A DNA stretch of 64,000 nt from Pseudoruegeria sp. SHC-113 (GTDB lineage: Bacteria; Pseudomonadota; Alphaproteobacteria; Rhodobacterales; Rhodobacteraceae), in NCBI RefSeq assembly GCF_025376885.1, contig NZ_JAHUBR010000001.1:992001-1056000 (forward strand), given 5' to 3'. The stretch's first letter is position 1; each line of letters begins with the position of its first letter. The notes under the pieces were generated by a model. That model saw only the letters and a list, made by a program, of their open reading frames with translations, did not search any database and was not told the origin of the DNA. Position numbers and translations under genes: made by a program. Below are positions 18,028 to 28,737 of this stretch, in pieces.

Positions 18028-19143
18028 CTAGGGCAGGGGATCCGTCTTGAAGAGCCGGATCTTCAGCCCTCCGTGGGCGACCGGGCTGCGCAATGGGCCA
18101 AAAGGCAGCCCGGTCGCCTGCGCCAATCCGGCGTCCGAGGTGATCACCCCCACGCGCCAGCCGGAAAACCCGGCCATCAGCCGTTTGCCCAGTGTGCCAT
18201 AGAGCGAAAACAGCTCCCTGCGATCCCCGATCCGCGCGCCATAGGGCGGGTTCACGATCACGAGGCCGGGGCCTGCGCAGGGCGGCACCAGCGCCCCCAC
18301 CGAGCGCTGCGCGAAGCTGGCCACATCGGCCACCCCCGCCCGCGCGGCGTTCTGCTGGCTGGACTGCACCGCGCCGGCGTCCCTGTCAAAGCCGAAGAAC
18401 CGGGCCGGCGTGCTGCGGGGCGCGGCCTCGGATTTGATCGCCTCATAGGCCTCGGTGTTGAACGTTGCGAGCTGCTCGAAGGCAAAATGGCGGCTGCGCC
18501 CCGGCGCAAGGCCAAGCGCCCAATCCGCCGCTTCGATAATGAAAGTGCCCGAACCGCACATCGGATCGACAACGGGCTCCGCCCCCGTGAAGCCGCAATC
18601 GCGCAGGAATAGCGCGGCCAGCGTTTCCCGCATCGGCGCCTTTGCCACGGCGGGCTTGTGGCCGCGCTTGTGCAGGGACTCGCCCGAGGTATCCACGCTG
18701 AAGGTGCAAAGATCATCTTCGATGCGCAGCTTCAGCACCACCTCGGCCCCTGGCGAAACCGTCGCGCCGAAGCTTTCGGTCAGCGCCCTCTCCACTCGCT
18801 CGGCGGCCGCCTTGGCGTGGTAGATCTTGCTGCGCTTGGAGGTCACATCCACCCGCAGCGGCACATCGGCGCGCAGCACCTCGCCCCAAATAAAGGCGCG
18901 CGCCTTCTTGTCGAGCTGTGCCAGATGGTTGGCGTGAAAGCTGCCGATCCGCGCCAGCACGCGCCCCGCGCCGCGCATCCGGTAGTTAGCGCGCCAGACA
19001 TCAGACCAGCCGCCCTGAAACGTCACGCCGCCGGGCGTCATTTGCGGATCGGAACAGCCCAGCTCAATCGCCTCGCGGCGCAGGGCGGGCTCGAGCCCCG
19101 GCGGGGCCATCAGGAAGATCTCGAAAGGGGATGTGCTGCTCAT
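18028..19143 (-). CDS. THUMP-domain class I SAM-dependent RNA methyltransferase (RlmL N-terminal type)
   Basis: A 371-residue RNA guanine-N2-methyltransferase-like protein. The N-terminal ferredoxin-like/THUMP part (residues 1-155) has FLMAPPGLEPALRREAIELG and the THUMP strand DVTSKRSKIYHAKAAAERV; the methyltransferase part has DPMCGSGTFIIEAA (motif I), GFDRDAGAV and the catalytic NPPYG near residue 308. This is the architecture of the m2G2445 module of RlmL/YcbY, without the fused RlmK half found in gammaproteobacteria. The start at 19143 follows GGAGG; an ATG 33 nt upstream is possible. It converges on the otn operon. Confidence 0.88.
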   Translation of the reverse strand: MSSTSPFEIFLMAPPGLEPALRREAIELGCSDPQMTPGGVTFQGGWSDVWRANYRMRGAGRVLARIGSFHANHLAQLDKKARAFIWGEVLRADVPLRVDVTSKRSKIYHAKAAAERVERALTESFGATVSPGAEVVLKLRIEDDLCTFSVDTSGESLHKRGHKPAVAKAPMRETLAALFLRDCGFTGAEPVVDPMCGSGTFIIEAADWALGLAPGRSRHFAFEQLATFNTEAYEAIKSEAAPRSTPARFFGFDRDAGAVQSSQQNAARAGVADVASFAQRSVGALVPPCAGPGLVIVNPPYGARIGDRRELFSLYGTLGKRLMAGFSGWRVGVITSDAGLAQATGLPFGPLRSPVAHGGLKIRLFKTDPLP

Positions 19144-19410
19144 GGGGCCTCCATACGCCCAATGCCTGCCCCGCACGAGGCCAAAAGCACCCGGTTTGGG
19201 GTAAACAGCGTCAATATGCGCGCCTGTCTGGCACGTTCTTCCGGTTGATCCGCGCCGCAGTTTTGTCTAAGCGGAGAGCGCCTGCTGCCTGCAGCGGCGC
19301 CTCTGCCTTTGCGCAAAGGCCCCCGGGCGGCACCGAGAGTTACCGACGCGATGGCGCCGCCACCGCTGGCCACAGAGACTTCTTAAAACGCACGAGAAAG
19401 GTTTTGGGAC

Positions 19411-21624
<2,214 letters not shown>

Positions 21625-21647
21625 TCTACCCAAAAATCACACTGTTA

Positions 21648-21675
21648 AACGCCCGGTCCTTCGACCGGGCGTTTT
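21648..21675 (+). terminator. Intrinsic terminator of icd
   Basis: AACGCCCGGTC (21648-21658), loop CTTC, GACCGGGCGTT, then further T residues to 21675. A textbook rho-independent terminator 24 nt after the icd stop. Confidence 0.85.
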
Positions 21676-21680
21676 CACTT

Positions 21681-21728
21681 TCAGCGGGGGCTCTGCCCCC
21701 GCACCCCCGGGATATTTTCGGTCAGAAG
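21681..21728 (-). repeat. Dispersed GC-rich intergenic repeat, family 1, copy A (reverse)
   Basis: Read on the minus strand this is the sequence TCTTCTGACCGAAAATATCC followed by a G-run and a GGGGGCAGAGCCCCC hairpin. Copies recur at 21742, 59444 and 63036, always between genes. Confidence 0.7.
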
Positions 21729-21741
21729 ATGGCCCCACTTT

Positions 21742-21792
21742 GTTCAACAAATATCTCGGGGGAGACGCCGAAGGCGGCGGGGGCAGAGCCCC
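21742..21792 (+). repeat. Dispersed GC-rich intergenic repeat, family 1, copy B (forward)
   Basis: AAATATCTCGGGGGAGACGC, then a small GCCG-AA-CGGC loop and GGGGGCAGAGCCCC. Head-to-head with copy A across 13 nt, forming a large inverted structure between icd and lpd. Confidence 0.7.
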
Positions 21793-21805
21793 AAAAGGCA
21801 AAACA

Positions 21806-21835
21806 GAAAGCCCCGGCGCGATGGCCGGGGCTTTC
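21806..21835 (-). terminator. Intrinsic terminator of the phaB-aceEF-lpd operon
   Basis: GAAAGCCCCGGC (21806-21817) pairs with GCCGGGGCTTTC (21824-21835) around GCGATG. It lies 21 nt after the lpd stop on the minus strand, and the stem ends in U-rich sequence when read that way. Confidence 0.75.
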
Positions 21836-21855
21836 TCATGTCTGGGATGCGCCGC

Positions 21856-23598
21856 TCAGTGCTTCTTCTTGCGCGGCGGCATGAGGTCCGTGATCGTGCC
21901 TTCGAACATCTCGGCGGCGAAGTTCACGGTTTCGCTGAGCGTCGGGTGGGGGTGGATCGTGTGGCCGAGGTCCACCGCATCCGCGCCCATTTCGATGGCC
22001 AGCGCCACTTCGGCGATCAGGTCACCGGCGTTGGGGCCAACGATGCCCGCCCCGATCACGCGATCATCGCTTTCATCAAAAATCAGCTTGGTGATGCCTT
22101 CCGAACGCCCCAGCGAGAGAGAGCGACCTGACGCAGCCCAGGGGAACACCCCTTTGCCGATTTTCAGACCCTTCGCCTTGGCTTCGTTCTCCGTCACGCC
22201 CACCCAGGCCACTTCCGGATCGGTATAGGCCACGGAGGGGATGATTTTGGCATCAAAGAAGCGCTTGTGCCCGGCGCAGACTTCCGCCGCCACTTTGCCT
22301 TCATGCACCGCTTTATGCGCGAGCATCGGCTGGCCCACCACGTCGCCGATGGCGAAGATATGCGGCACGCCGGTCCGCTGCTGGTTGTCCACCGCGATGA
22401 AGCCGCGCTCATCCACCGCTACACCGGCCGCAGCGGCGTTGATCTTGGCGCCATTGGGGCGGCGACCAACGGAGACGAGCACCATGTCGAAGGTGTCCAC
22501 GATCTCCCCGTCGGGGCCTTCCATCGTGACCTTCAGCCCCTTCTTCTGGGCCTCCACGGCGGTGACCTTCGTCTTGGTGAAGATGTTCTCGTAGCGGCCC
22601 TCGATGCGCTTGGCCAAGGGCTTCACGATGTCCTTGTCGGCGCCAGGGATGATCTGATCCATGAACTCGACAACCGTCACCTTGGAGCCGAGCGCATCGT
22701 AGACGCAGCCCATCTCGAGCCCGATGATGCCGCCGCCCAGAACCAGCAGGCGTTTCGGGATCTCTTTCAGCTCCAGCGCGCCGGTGGAATCGATCACGCG
22801 CGGGTCGTCATGGGGAATGAAGGGCAGCTCCACCGGCTCGGAGCCGGCCGCGATGATGCAATTGTCAAAACTGACGGTGGTCTTCTTGCCGTCGTTGTCG
22901 ACCTCGATCATGTTCGGCCCGGTGAACTGGCCGTAGCCCGTCACCACCTCGACCTTGCGGCCCTTGGCGAGCCCGGCAAGGCCGCCCGTGAGCTGTTTCA
23001 CCACGCTCTCTTTCCAAGACCGCAGCTTGTCGATGTCGGTCTTGGGCTTGGCGAAGGTGATGCCGTGCTCGCCCATTTCCTCGGCCTCGGTGATCACCTT
23101 GGCCGCATGCAGCAGCGCCTTGGAGGGGATACAGCCCACGTTCAGGCAAACCCCACCGAGATAGGGATCCTTCTCGATCAGCACGACCTTCTTGCCCAGA
23201 TCGGCAGCCCGGAAAGCGGCGGTGTAGCCGCCGGGACCGGAGCCCAGAACCACAACCTCGCCATGCACATCACCCTTGCCGGATGCGGTGCCTGTCGCGG
23301 CAACGGCGGCAGGCGCCGCCGGGGCAGCGGCGGCCGAGGGGGCCTCGACGGCCTCCGAGGCCGCTCCCCCTTCTGCTTCCAGCGTCAGGATCAGCGAGCC
23401 TTCGGACACGGTGTCGCCTTCGGCCACAGCGATCGAGAGCACCTTGCCCGCAGCCGGGCTCGGCACTTCCATCGTGGCCTTGTCGCTTTCCAGCTCGATC
23501 AGCGGATCCTCGGCAGCAACGGTGTCGCCCACCGCCACGAGGATGCTCACCACCGGAACGGAATCGAAATCACCGATATCGGGTACTTTGACGTCCAT
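21856..23598 (-). CDS. lpdA: Dihydrolipoyl dehydrogenase with N-terminal lipoyl domain (PDH E3)
   Basis: A 580-residue flavoprotein that reoxidises the dihydrolipoyl arms of the pyruvate dehydrogenase complex with NAD. Residues 1-80 form an extra lipoyl domain with the lysine in [11 protein letters not shown]; the FAD domain starts at [22 protein letters not shown], the redox disulfide is [13 protein letters not shown], the NAD domain has [16 protein letters not shown], and the C-terminal His-Glu region is [13 protein letters not shown]. The last gene of the operon, it starts 14 nt after aceF. The fused lipoyl domain, closely similar to that of the E2 upstream, is a known variant and makes this copy PDH-specific. 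Confidence 0.95.
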   Translation of the reverse strand: MDVKVPDIGDFDSVPVVSILVAVGDTVAAEDPLIELESDKATMEVPSPAAGKVLSIAVAEGDTVSEGSLILTLEAEGGAASEAVEAPSAAAAPAAPAAVAATGTASGKGDVHGEVVVLGSGPGGYTAAFRAADLGKKVVLIEKDPYLGGVCLNVGCIPSKALLHAAKVITEAEEMGEHGITFAKPKTDIDKLRSWKESVVKQLTGGLAGLAKGRKVEVVTGYGQFTGPNMIEVDNDGKKTTVSFDNCIIAAGSEPVELPFIPHDDPRVIDSTGALELKEIPKRLLVLGGGIIGLEMGCVYDALGSKVTVVEFMDQIIPGADKDIVKPLAKRIEGRYENIFTKTKVTAVEAQKKGLKVTMEGPDGEIVDTFDMVLVSVGRRPNGAKINAAAAGVAVDERGFIAVDNQQRTGVPHIFAIGDVVGQPMLAHKAVHEGKVAAEVCAGHKRFFDAKIIPSVAYTDPEVAWVGVTENEAKAKGLKIGKGVFPWAASGRSLSLGRSEGITKLIFDESDDRVIGAGIVGPNAGDLIAEVALAIEMGADAVDLGHTIHPHPTLSETVNFAAEMFEGTITDLMPPRKKKH

Positions 23599-23612
23599 CT
23601 CTCAGCGCCCCC

Positions 23613-24881
23613 TCACAGCATCAGCCGGCGCACGTCGCCGAGCAGGTGTTTCAGCGTGGCGCAGAAGCGCGCGGCCAACGCGCCGTCGATGGCGCGGTGG
23701 TCGTAGGAGAGCGAGAGCGGCTGCATCAGGCGCGGCACGAATTGCTCGCCGTCCCAGACGGGTGCCATCTTGGAACGGGTGAGGCCCAAGATCGCCACTT
23801 CCGGTGCGTTCACGATCGGGGTGAAGCTGGTGCCGCCGATGCCGCCCAGCGAGGAGATCGTGAAGGTCGCGCCGGACATGTCATCGCCCTTCAGCTTGCC
23901 GTCACGCGCCTTGGCGGAGAGCTCCATCAGATCCTTGGAGATCTCGATGATGCCCTTGCGGTCGGCGTCCTTGATCACAGGTACAACCAGCCCGTTGGGC
24001 GTGTCTGCCGCGAAGCCGATGTTGTAGAAATCCTTCTTGATCAGCTTGTCGCCATCCGGGTGGATCGAGGAGTTCACCTCCCAGTGCTGCTTGAGCGCAG
24101 AGACGGAGGCTTTCACCACGAAGGACAGCAGCGTGACGCGGTAGCCTTCCTGCTTGGCAATGCCGTCAAGCTCGCGGCGGTAGCCGTCCAGATCGGTGAT
24201 ATCGGCTTCCTCGTTGTGGGTCACATGCGGGATGTTCAGCCAGCTGCGGTGCAGGGCCGGGCCGGAGATCTTCTTGATCCGGGGCATGTCCACATTCTCG
24301 ACGGGGCCGAACTTGGAGAAGTCCACCGCCGGGATCGGCGGGATCCCCATGCCGCCTTGGGCGGCGCCGCCAGAGGCGGCCGGTGCGGCGGCGCCTTTGA
24401 AAGCTTTCATCACGTCTTCACGCAGGATGCGGCCCTTGCGGCCCGTGCCGTTGACCTTGGCGATGTCCACGTCAAGCGTGCGGGCGAAAGCGCGCACGGA
24501 GGGGCTCGCGTGGGCCTTGCCGAAGCCGGCATCGGTAACAGGGGCCGGAGCCGCCGCCGGGGCAGCAGCGGGAGCGGCAGCAGGCGCTGCGGCGGGGGCA
24601 GCAGCTGGCGCGGCGGCCGGAGCCGCTGCGGGGGCGGCGGCAGCGCCCTCGCCTTCCAGCACGAGGATCAGGGAGCCTTCCGACACCGTATCGCCTTCGG
24701 AGACCTTGATCTCCACCACCTTGCCAGCGGCAGAGGAGGGGACTTCCATCGTCGCCTTGTCGCTTTCCAGCTCGACGATCGGATCCTCCACGGCGATCAC
24801 ATCGCCCACGCTCACCAGAACCGTGACGACCGGGACCGAGTCGAAATCGCCGATGTCGGGAACTTTCACTTCAATTGTCAT
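23613..24881 (-). CDS. aceF: Dihydrolipoamide acetyltransferase, PDH complex E2
   Basis: The 422-residue core of the pyruvate dehydrogenase complex. One lipoyl domain (residues 1-80, lysine in [12 protein letters not shown]) is followed by a flexible Ala-Pro linker of repeated AAAP units, a peripheral-subunit-binding domain (ASPSVRAFARTLDVDIAKVNGTG, then GRILREDVMKAF) and the trimeric acyltransferase domain, whose catalytic His lies in YDHRAIDGA. It acetylates CoA from acetyl-lipoate. It lies between aceE (22-nt gap) and lpdA. The single lipoyl domain contrasts with the three in E. coli AceF; the lipoyl domain on LpdA may compensate. Confidence 0.95.
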   Translation of the reverse strand: MTIEVKVPDIGDFDSVPVVTVLVSVGDVIAVEDPIVELESDKATMEVPSSAAGKVVEIKVSEGDTVSEGSLILVLEGEGAAAAPAAAPAAAPAAAPAAAPAAAPAAAPAAAPAPVTDAGFGKAHASPSVRAFARTLDVDIAKVNGTGRKGRILREDVMKAFKGAAAPAASGGAAQGGMGIPPIPAVDFSKFGPVENVDMPRIKKISGPALHRSWLNIPHVTHNEEADITDLDGYRRELDGIAKQEGYRVTLLSFVVKASVSALKQHWEVNSSIHPDGDKLIKKDFYNIGFAADTPNGLVVPVIKDADRKGIIEISKDLMELSAKARDGKLKGDDMSGATFTISSLGGIGGTSFTPIVNAPEVAILGLTRSKMAPVWDGEQFVPRLMQPLSLSYDHRAIDGALAARFCATLKHLLGDVRRLML

Positions 24882-24902
24882 TTTCGTTCTCCTCCTTCGG
24901 CC

Positions 24903-27563
24903 TTACACGAGCCGCGGGTTCGGCTTAGCGCCGTCGATGTCGTATTTGGTGAGGGCTGCTTCGAGATCTTTCTTCGTCACCGCGCCATCGCGGTAGAGAT
25001 CGACCATCGCGGCAGCGGCGATGTGGTTGGCGTCCACTTCGAAGAAGCGGCGCAGGTTGACGCGGCTGTCGGAGCGGCCGAAGCCATCGGTGCCCAGAAC
25101 CGTGAAGCGCTGGCCGTCCGGGATGAAGCCCCGGATCTGTTCGGCGTAGTTCTTCATGTAGTCCGTGGCGCAGATGATCGGGCCCTTGGAGCCTTCCAGC
25201 GCTTCCGTCACATAGGCCTTCTTCGGCTCGGCGAGCGGGTTCAGGCGGTTGTGGCGCTCGGCGTCCTGACCGTCGCGGGCCAGTTCGTTGAGGCTGGTGG
25301 CGGACCAGATATCGGCCGTGACGCCGAAATCTTCCTTCAGCATCTCCGCGGCCTTCAGCGCCTGCACGAGGATCGTGCCGGAGCCCATCAGGTTCACGTG
25401 TTTCTTCGTCGGCTTCTTCACTTCGGAGAAGCGGTAGAGCCCCTTGATGATGCCCTCCTCGGCGCCCATGGGCATGTCGGGGTGGGCATAGTTCTCGTTC
25501 ATCAGGGTCAGGTAGAAATACACGTCTTCCTGATCGCCATACATCCGCTTCAGCCCGTTCTGGATGATCACGGCCACCTCGAACTGGAAGGTCGGATCAT
25601 AGCTGATGCAGTTCGGGATCGTGCCGGCGAGGATGTGGCTGTGGCCGTCCTCGTGCTGCAGGCCTTCACCGTTGAGCGTGGTGCGCCCCGCGGTGCCGCC
25701 CAGCATGAAGCCGCGCGCACGGCTGTCGCCTGCGGCCCAGGCCAGATCGCCGATCCGTTGGAAGCCGAACATGGAGTAGTAGATGAAGAAGGGGATCATC
25801 GGCACGCCATGGTTGGAATAGGCGGTGGCCGCCGCGATCCAATCGGCCATGGCACCGGCCTCGTTGATGCCTTCCTGCAGAACCTGACCGTCCGTGCTCT
25901 CCTTGTAGTAGGACATCTGGTCGGCGTCCTGCGGCGTGTAGAGCTGGCCGAGCGGGTTGTAGATGCCCACCGAGCGGAACAGGCCTTCCATGCCGAAAGT
26001 GCGGCTTTCATCCGGCACGATCGGTACCACCTGCTTGCCGATCTGCTTGTCGCGCAGCAGCGTTGTCAGGATGCGCACGAAGGCCATCGTGGTGGAAATC
26101 TCGCGATCGCCGGTGCCTTTCAGTTGCGCGGCGAATTTGTCGAGCGCCGGGATGTCCAGAGCGGGCGTGTCGTGGAAACGCTGCGGGAAGGCCCCGCCGA
26201 GCGCCTTGCGACGGTCCGCCAGATAGGCCTTCTGCGCGTTGTTGAGCGAAACGAAGGGCGCCTTGCCCACGTCCTCGTCGGAGACCGGGATCTGGAAGCG
26301 ATCACGGAAAGCGCGCAGCTGCTCTTCGTTGAGCTTCTTCTGCTGGTGGGTGGTGTTCTGGCCTTCGCCAGCGGTGCCCATGCCGTGGCCCTTCACGGTT
26401 TTCACCAGAAGGCAGGAGGGCTGGCCCTTGGTCTCGGTGGCCTTCTTGAAAGCGGTATAGACCTTCTCCGGGTCGTGGCCGCCGCGGCGGAGCGCCCAGA
26501 TCTGCTCGTCGCTCCAGTCTTCCACCAGTTTGGCCGTCTCCGGGTATTTGCCGAAGAAATGCTCGCGGATGTAGGCGCCATCCTTGGATTTGAACGTCTG
26601 GTAGTCGCCGTCCACGGTTTCATCCATCAGCTGGCGCAGGCGGCCGGAGGTGTCTTTCTCCAGCAGCTCGTCCCAGCCCTTACCCCAGAGGAGCTTGATC
26701 ACGTTCCAGCCCGCGCCGCGGAAATCGCCTTCGAGTTCCTGCACGATCTTGTGGTTGCCGCGCACCGGGCCATCAAGGCGCTGCAGGTTGCAGTTGATCA
26801 CGAAGATCAGGTTGTCGAGCCCTTCGCGGGCCGCGAGGTCGATCGCGCCACGGCTTTCGGGCTCGTCCATCTCGCCATCGCCGAGGAAACACCACACCTT
26901 ACGGTCGGCCATGTCGATCAGGCCGCGGTTGTGCATGTATTTCATGAAACGCGCCTGGTAGATCGCCATCAGCGGGCCAAGGCCCATGGAGACGGTCGGG
27001 AACTGCCAGTAATCGGGCATCAGCCAGGGGTGCGGGTAGGAGGAGAGCCCTTTGCCGTCCACTTCGGAGCGGAAGTTCAGAAGCTCTTCCTCACTGATGC
27101 GGCCTTCCATGAAGGAACGCGCGTAGATGCCGGGGATCACGTGGCCCTGGAAGAACACCAGATCGCCGCCGTGGATCGCGGATTTTGCGCGCCAGAAGTG
27201 GTTCAGGCCGATGTCATACATCACCGCCGAGGAGGCGAAGGAGGCGATGTGGCCGCCGTACTCGCTGCTTTCCTTGTTGCGGCGCACCACCGTGGCCATG
27301 GCGTTCCAGCGGTTGATGGTGCGGATGCGCCATTCCATTTCCATGTCGCCGGGGAACTCAAGCTGATCGTCTGCCGGGATGGTGTTCTGGTAGGGGGTGG
27401 TTGCCGAGAAGGGCAGGGTGGCCCCGGCGGCGCGGGCCTGCTGGACGGCTTTGTCGAGCAGGAAATGCGCGCGGTCGGCGCCGTCCCGGGCGATCACATC
27501 CTCGATGGCTTCCTGCCATTCCTGTGATTCAACGGGATCGATGTCAGGGGTCTGACCACTCAT
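24903..27563 (-). CDS. aceE: Pyruvate dehydrogenase E1 component, homodimeric type
   Basis: An 886-residue thiamine-diphosphate enzyme that decarboxylates pyruvate and loads acetyl onto the E2 lipoyl group. The family signature for ThDP binding is seen as FLGDGEMDEPESRGAIDLA...NLIFVINCNLQRLDGPVRGN; the N-terminus DPVESQEWQEAIEDVIARDG and SPIL-like region HIASFASSAVMYDIGLNHFW are AceE-like. The length matches E. coli AceE (887). Start ATG at 27563 after GGGAGGA. Many alphaproteobacteria use the two-gene PdhA/PdhB E1 instead, so this gamma-type E1 is notable. It follows phaB by 24 nt. Confidence 0.95.
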   Translation of the reverse strand: MSGQTPDIDPVESQEWQEAIEDVIARDGADRAHFLLDKAVQQARAAGATLPFSATTPYQNTIPADDQLEFPGDMEMEWRIRTINRWNAMATVVRRNKESSEYGGHIASFASSAVMYDIGLNHFWRAKSAIHGGDLVFFQGHVIPGIYARSFMEGRISEEELLNFRSEVDGKGLSSYPHPWLMPDYWQFPTVSMGLGPLMAIYQARFMKYMHNRGLIDMADRKVWCFLGDGEMDEPESRGAIDLAAREGLDNLIFVINCNLQRLDGPVRGNHKIVQELEGDFRGAGWNVIKLLWGKGWDELLEKDTSGRLRQLMDETVDGDYQTFKSKDGAYIREHFFGKYPETAKLVEDWSDEQIWALRRGGHDPEKVYTAFKKATETKGQPSCLLVKTVKGHGMGTAGEGQNTTHQQKKLNEEQLRAFRDRFQIPVSDEDVGKAPFVSLNNAQKAYLADRRKALGGAFPQRFHDTPALDIPALDKFAAQLKGTGDREISTTMAFVRILTTLLRDKQIGKQVVPIVPDESRTFGMEGLFRSVGIYNPLGQLYTPQDADQMSYYKESTDGQVLQEGINEAGAMADWIAAATAYSNHGVPMIPFFIYYSMFGFQRIGDLAWAAGDSRARGFMLGGTAGRTTLNGEGLQHEDGHSHILAGTIPNCISYDPTFQFEVAVIIQNGLKRMYGDQEDVYFYLTLMNENYAHPDMPMGAEEGIIKGLYRFSEVKKPTKKHVNLMGSGTILVQALKAAEMLKEDFGVTADIWSATSLNELARDGQDAERHNRLNPLAEPKKAYVTEALEGSKGPIICATDYMKNYAEQIRGFIPDGQRFTVLGTDGFGRSDSRVNLRRFFEVDANHIAAAAMVDLYRDGAVTKKDLEAALTKYDIDGAKPNPRLV

Positions 27564-27587
27564 AGTCGTTGTTCCTCCCTTGAGGGG

Positions 27588-28313
27588 TTAGGCCATGTAC
27601 TGGCCGCCATTGGCGGAGATGGTGGAGCCGGTGATAAAGGCGGCGTCATCCGAAGCAAGGAAGGCCACGCAGCGCGCGATCTCGTCGGCCTCGCCGAGGC
27701 GGCCCACCGGGATCTGCGGCAGGATAACCTCGTTCATCACTTTTTCAGGGATCGTGCTCATCATCTCGGTGTTGATGTAGCCCGGGCAGATCACGTTCAC
27801 GGTGATGCCTGCGCGTGCGCCTTCCTGGGCCAGCGCCTTGGTGAAGCCGATGTCGCCGGCTTTCGAGGCGGCGTAGTTGGCCTGGGCGAACTGGCCTTTC
27901 TGGCCGTTGATGGAGGAGATCGTCACGATCCGGCCGAACTTGCGCTCGCGCATCCCGCCCCAGACGTTGTGGCTCATGTTGAACACGCCGGTGAGGTTGG
28001 TGTCGATCACCTCGTGCCACTGTTCGGGCGTCATGCGGTGGAAGGGGGCGTCGCGGGTGATGCCGGCGTTGTTGACGAGCACGTCGACGGGGCCAACCTC
28101 GGCCTCGACCTTGGCGATGCCTTCTTTGCAAGCCTCGTAGTCGCCGACAGACCATTTGAAAGTGGCGATGCCGGTTTCGGCGGTGAAGGCTTTCGCGGCC
28201 TCATCGTTGCCGCCATAGGTGGCGGCGACGTTGTAGCCCTCGGCTTTCAGTTTCTTCGCGATGGCGGCGCCGATGCCGCGTGTGCCGCCGGTGACAAGTG
28301 CTGTTCTGGCCAT
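27588..28313 (-). CDS. phaB: Acetoacetyl-CoA reductase PhaB/PhbB
   Basis: A 241-residue short-chain dehydrogenase. It has the NADPH motif TGGTRGIG (residues 8-15), NNAG, catalytic Ser in ISSINGQKGQFAQ and YAASK (Tyr/Lys), and the PhaB-type strings WSVGDYEACKEG, ITRDAPFHRMTPEQW, GQANY-like QANYAAS and ISANGGQYMA at the C-terminus. It reduces acetoacetyl-CoA to (R)-3-hydroxybutyryl-CoA for polyhydroxybutyrate synthesis. Start ATG at 28313 follows GGAGGAGATC. It heads the operon that continues into aceE-aceF-lpdA after a 24-nt gap; the usual partner phaA is not in the window. Confidence 0.93.
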   Translation of the reverse strand: MARTALVTGGTRGIGAAIAKKLKAEGYNVAATYGGNDEAAKAFTAETGIATFKWSVGDYEACKEGIAKVEAEVGPVDVLVNNAGITRDAPFHRMTPEQWHEVIDTNLTGVFNMSHNVWGGMRERKFGRIVTISSINGQKGQFAQANYAASKAGDIGFTKALAQEGARAGITVNVICPGYINTEMMSTIPEKVMNEVILPQIPVGRLGEADEIARCVAFLASDDAAFITGSTISANGGQYMA

Positions 28314-28737
28314 GATCTCCTCCGGGTCGTTTAATGTTTAACAGTCAAAAGGGCTGACGTATTTGGCATTCCATAGCGTAACACGGGGGCGCATGGCAGG
28401 GCTCTGGGGGCATGGCAGCCATGCGTCAGGGGAATGGTTTAACCTTAAATTAAATATATTCCCTTTATTTTCATACCGTTGCGCTTCCGCCTGCTGCATT
28501 CCGTAGCGGAAAGCCTCGGCCGATACCTCCTTGATCGGCGGTTTTTTGCGCGTTCCTTGGCGGGGCGGCCCGGTCAAAGCGGGCCGGATTCGTATCCGCG
28601 CCATCCGATGATCAGACACCGGCACAAGAGCGAAAAACTCTCAGAATCTGTCTGTGTCCCCCCATCTGGCATTTGCTTTACCTTCCTGCGTTCTTTACCG
28701 TCCGATCAAGTTATTTTGTTAGGGCAGCAGGCGAACT
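28314..28737. promoter_or_regulatory. 424-nt divergent intergenic region between phaB and the SARP-type regulator
   Basis: No convincing gene is present. The region is clearly more A/T-rich than its surroundings (for example 28438-28475). It holds a perfect 15-bp palindrome GCATGGC-A-GCCATGC at 28410-28424 with a half copy near 28391, and TTTAACCTTAAATTAA at 28438-28453, whose TTAACCTT is shared with the promoter of the PAP2 gene at 30739. It must contain the promoters for phaB (minus) and the regulator (plus); no clean -35/-10 pair was assigned. Confidence 0.6.
28410..28424. promoter_or_regulatory. Perfect 15-bp palindrome, candidate regulator site
   Basis: GCATGGC, a single A, then GCCATGC, about 86-100 bp upstream of phaB. 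The half-site GCATGGCAG occurs again at 28391-28399. The binding protein is unknown. Confidence 0.4.

Noticed and set aside
24540-24650. GC-rich tandem repeat inside aceF
   Set aside because: It encodes the Ala-Pro linker usual between the lipoyl and subunit-binding domains of E2; ordinary for the family.
23646-27527. A 1293-codon open frame on the plus strand opposite aceE/aceF
   Set aside because: It is antisense to two unmistakable enzymes; the composition (runs of His, Gly, Arg, Val) is the complement of GC3-rich coding sequence and no domain is visible.
28314-28737. Possible small gene or sRNA in the phaB/SARP gap
   Set aside because: Short open frames there lack ribosome sites and plausible protein composition; no clear sRNA terminator was seen.
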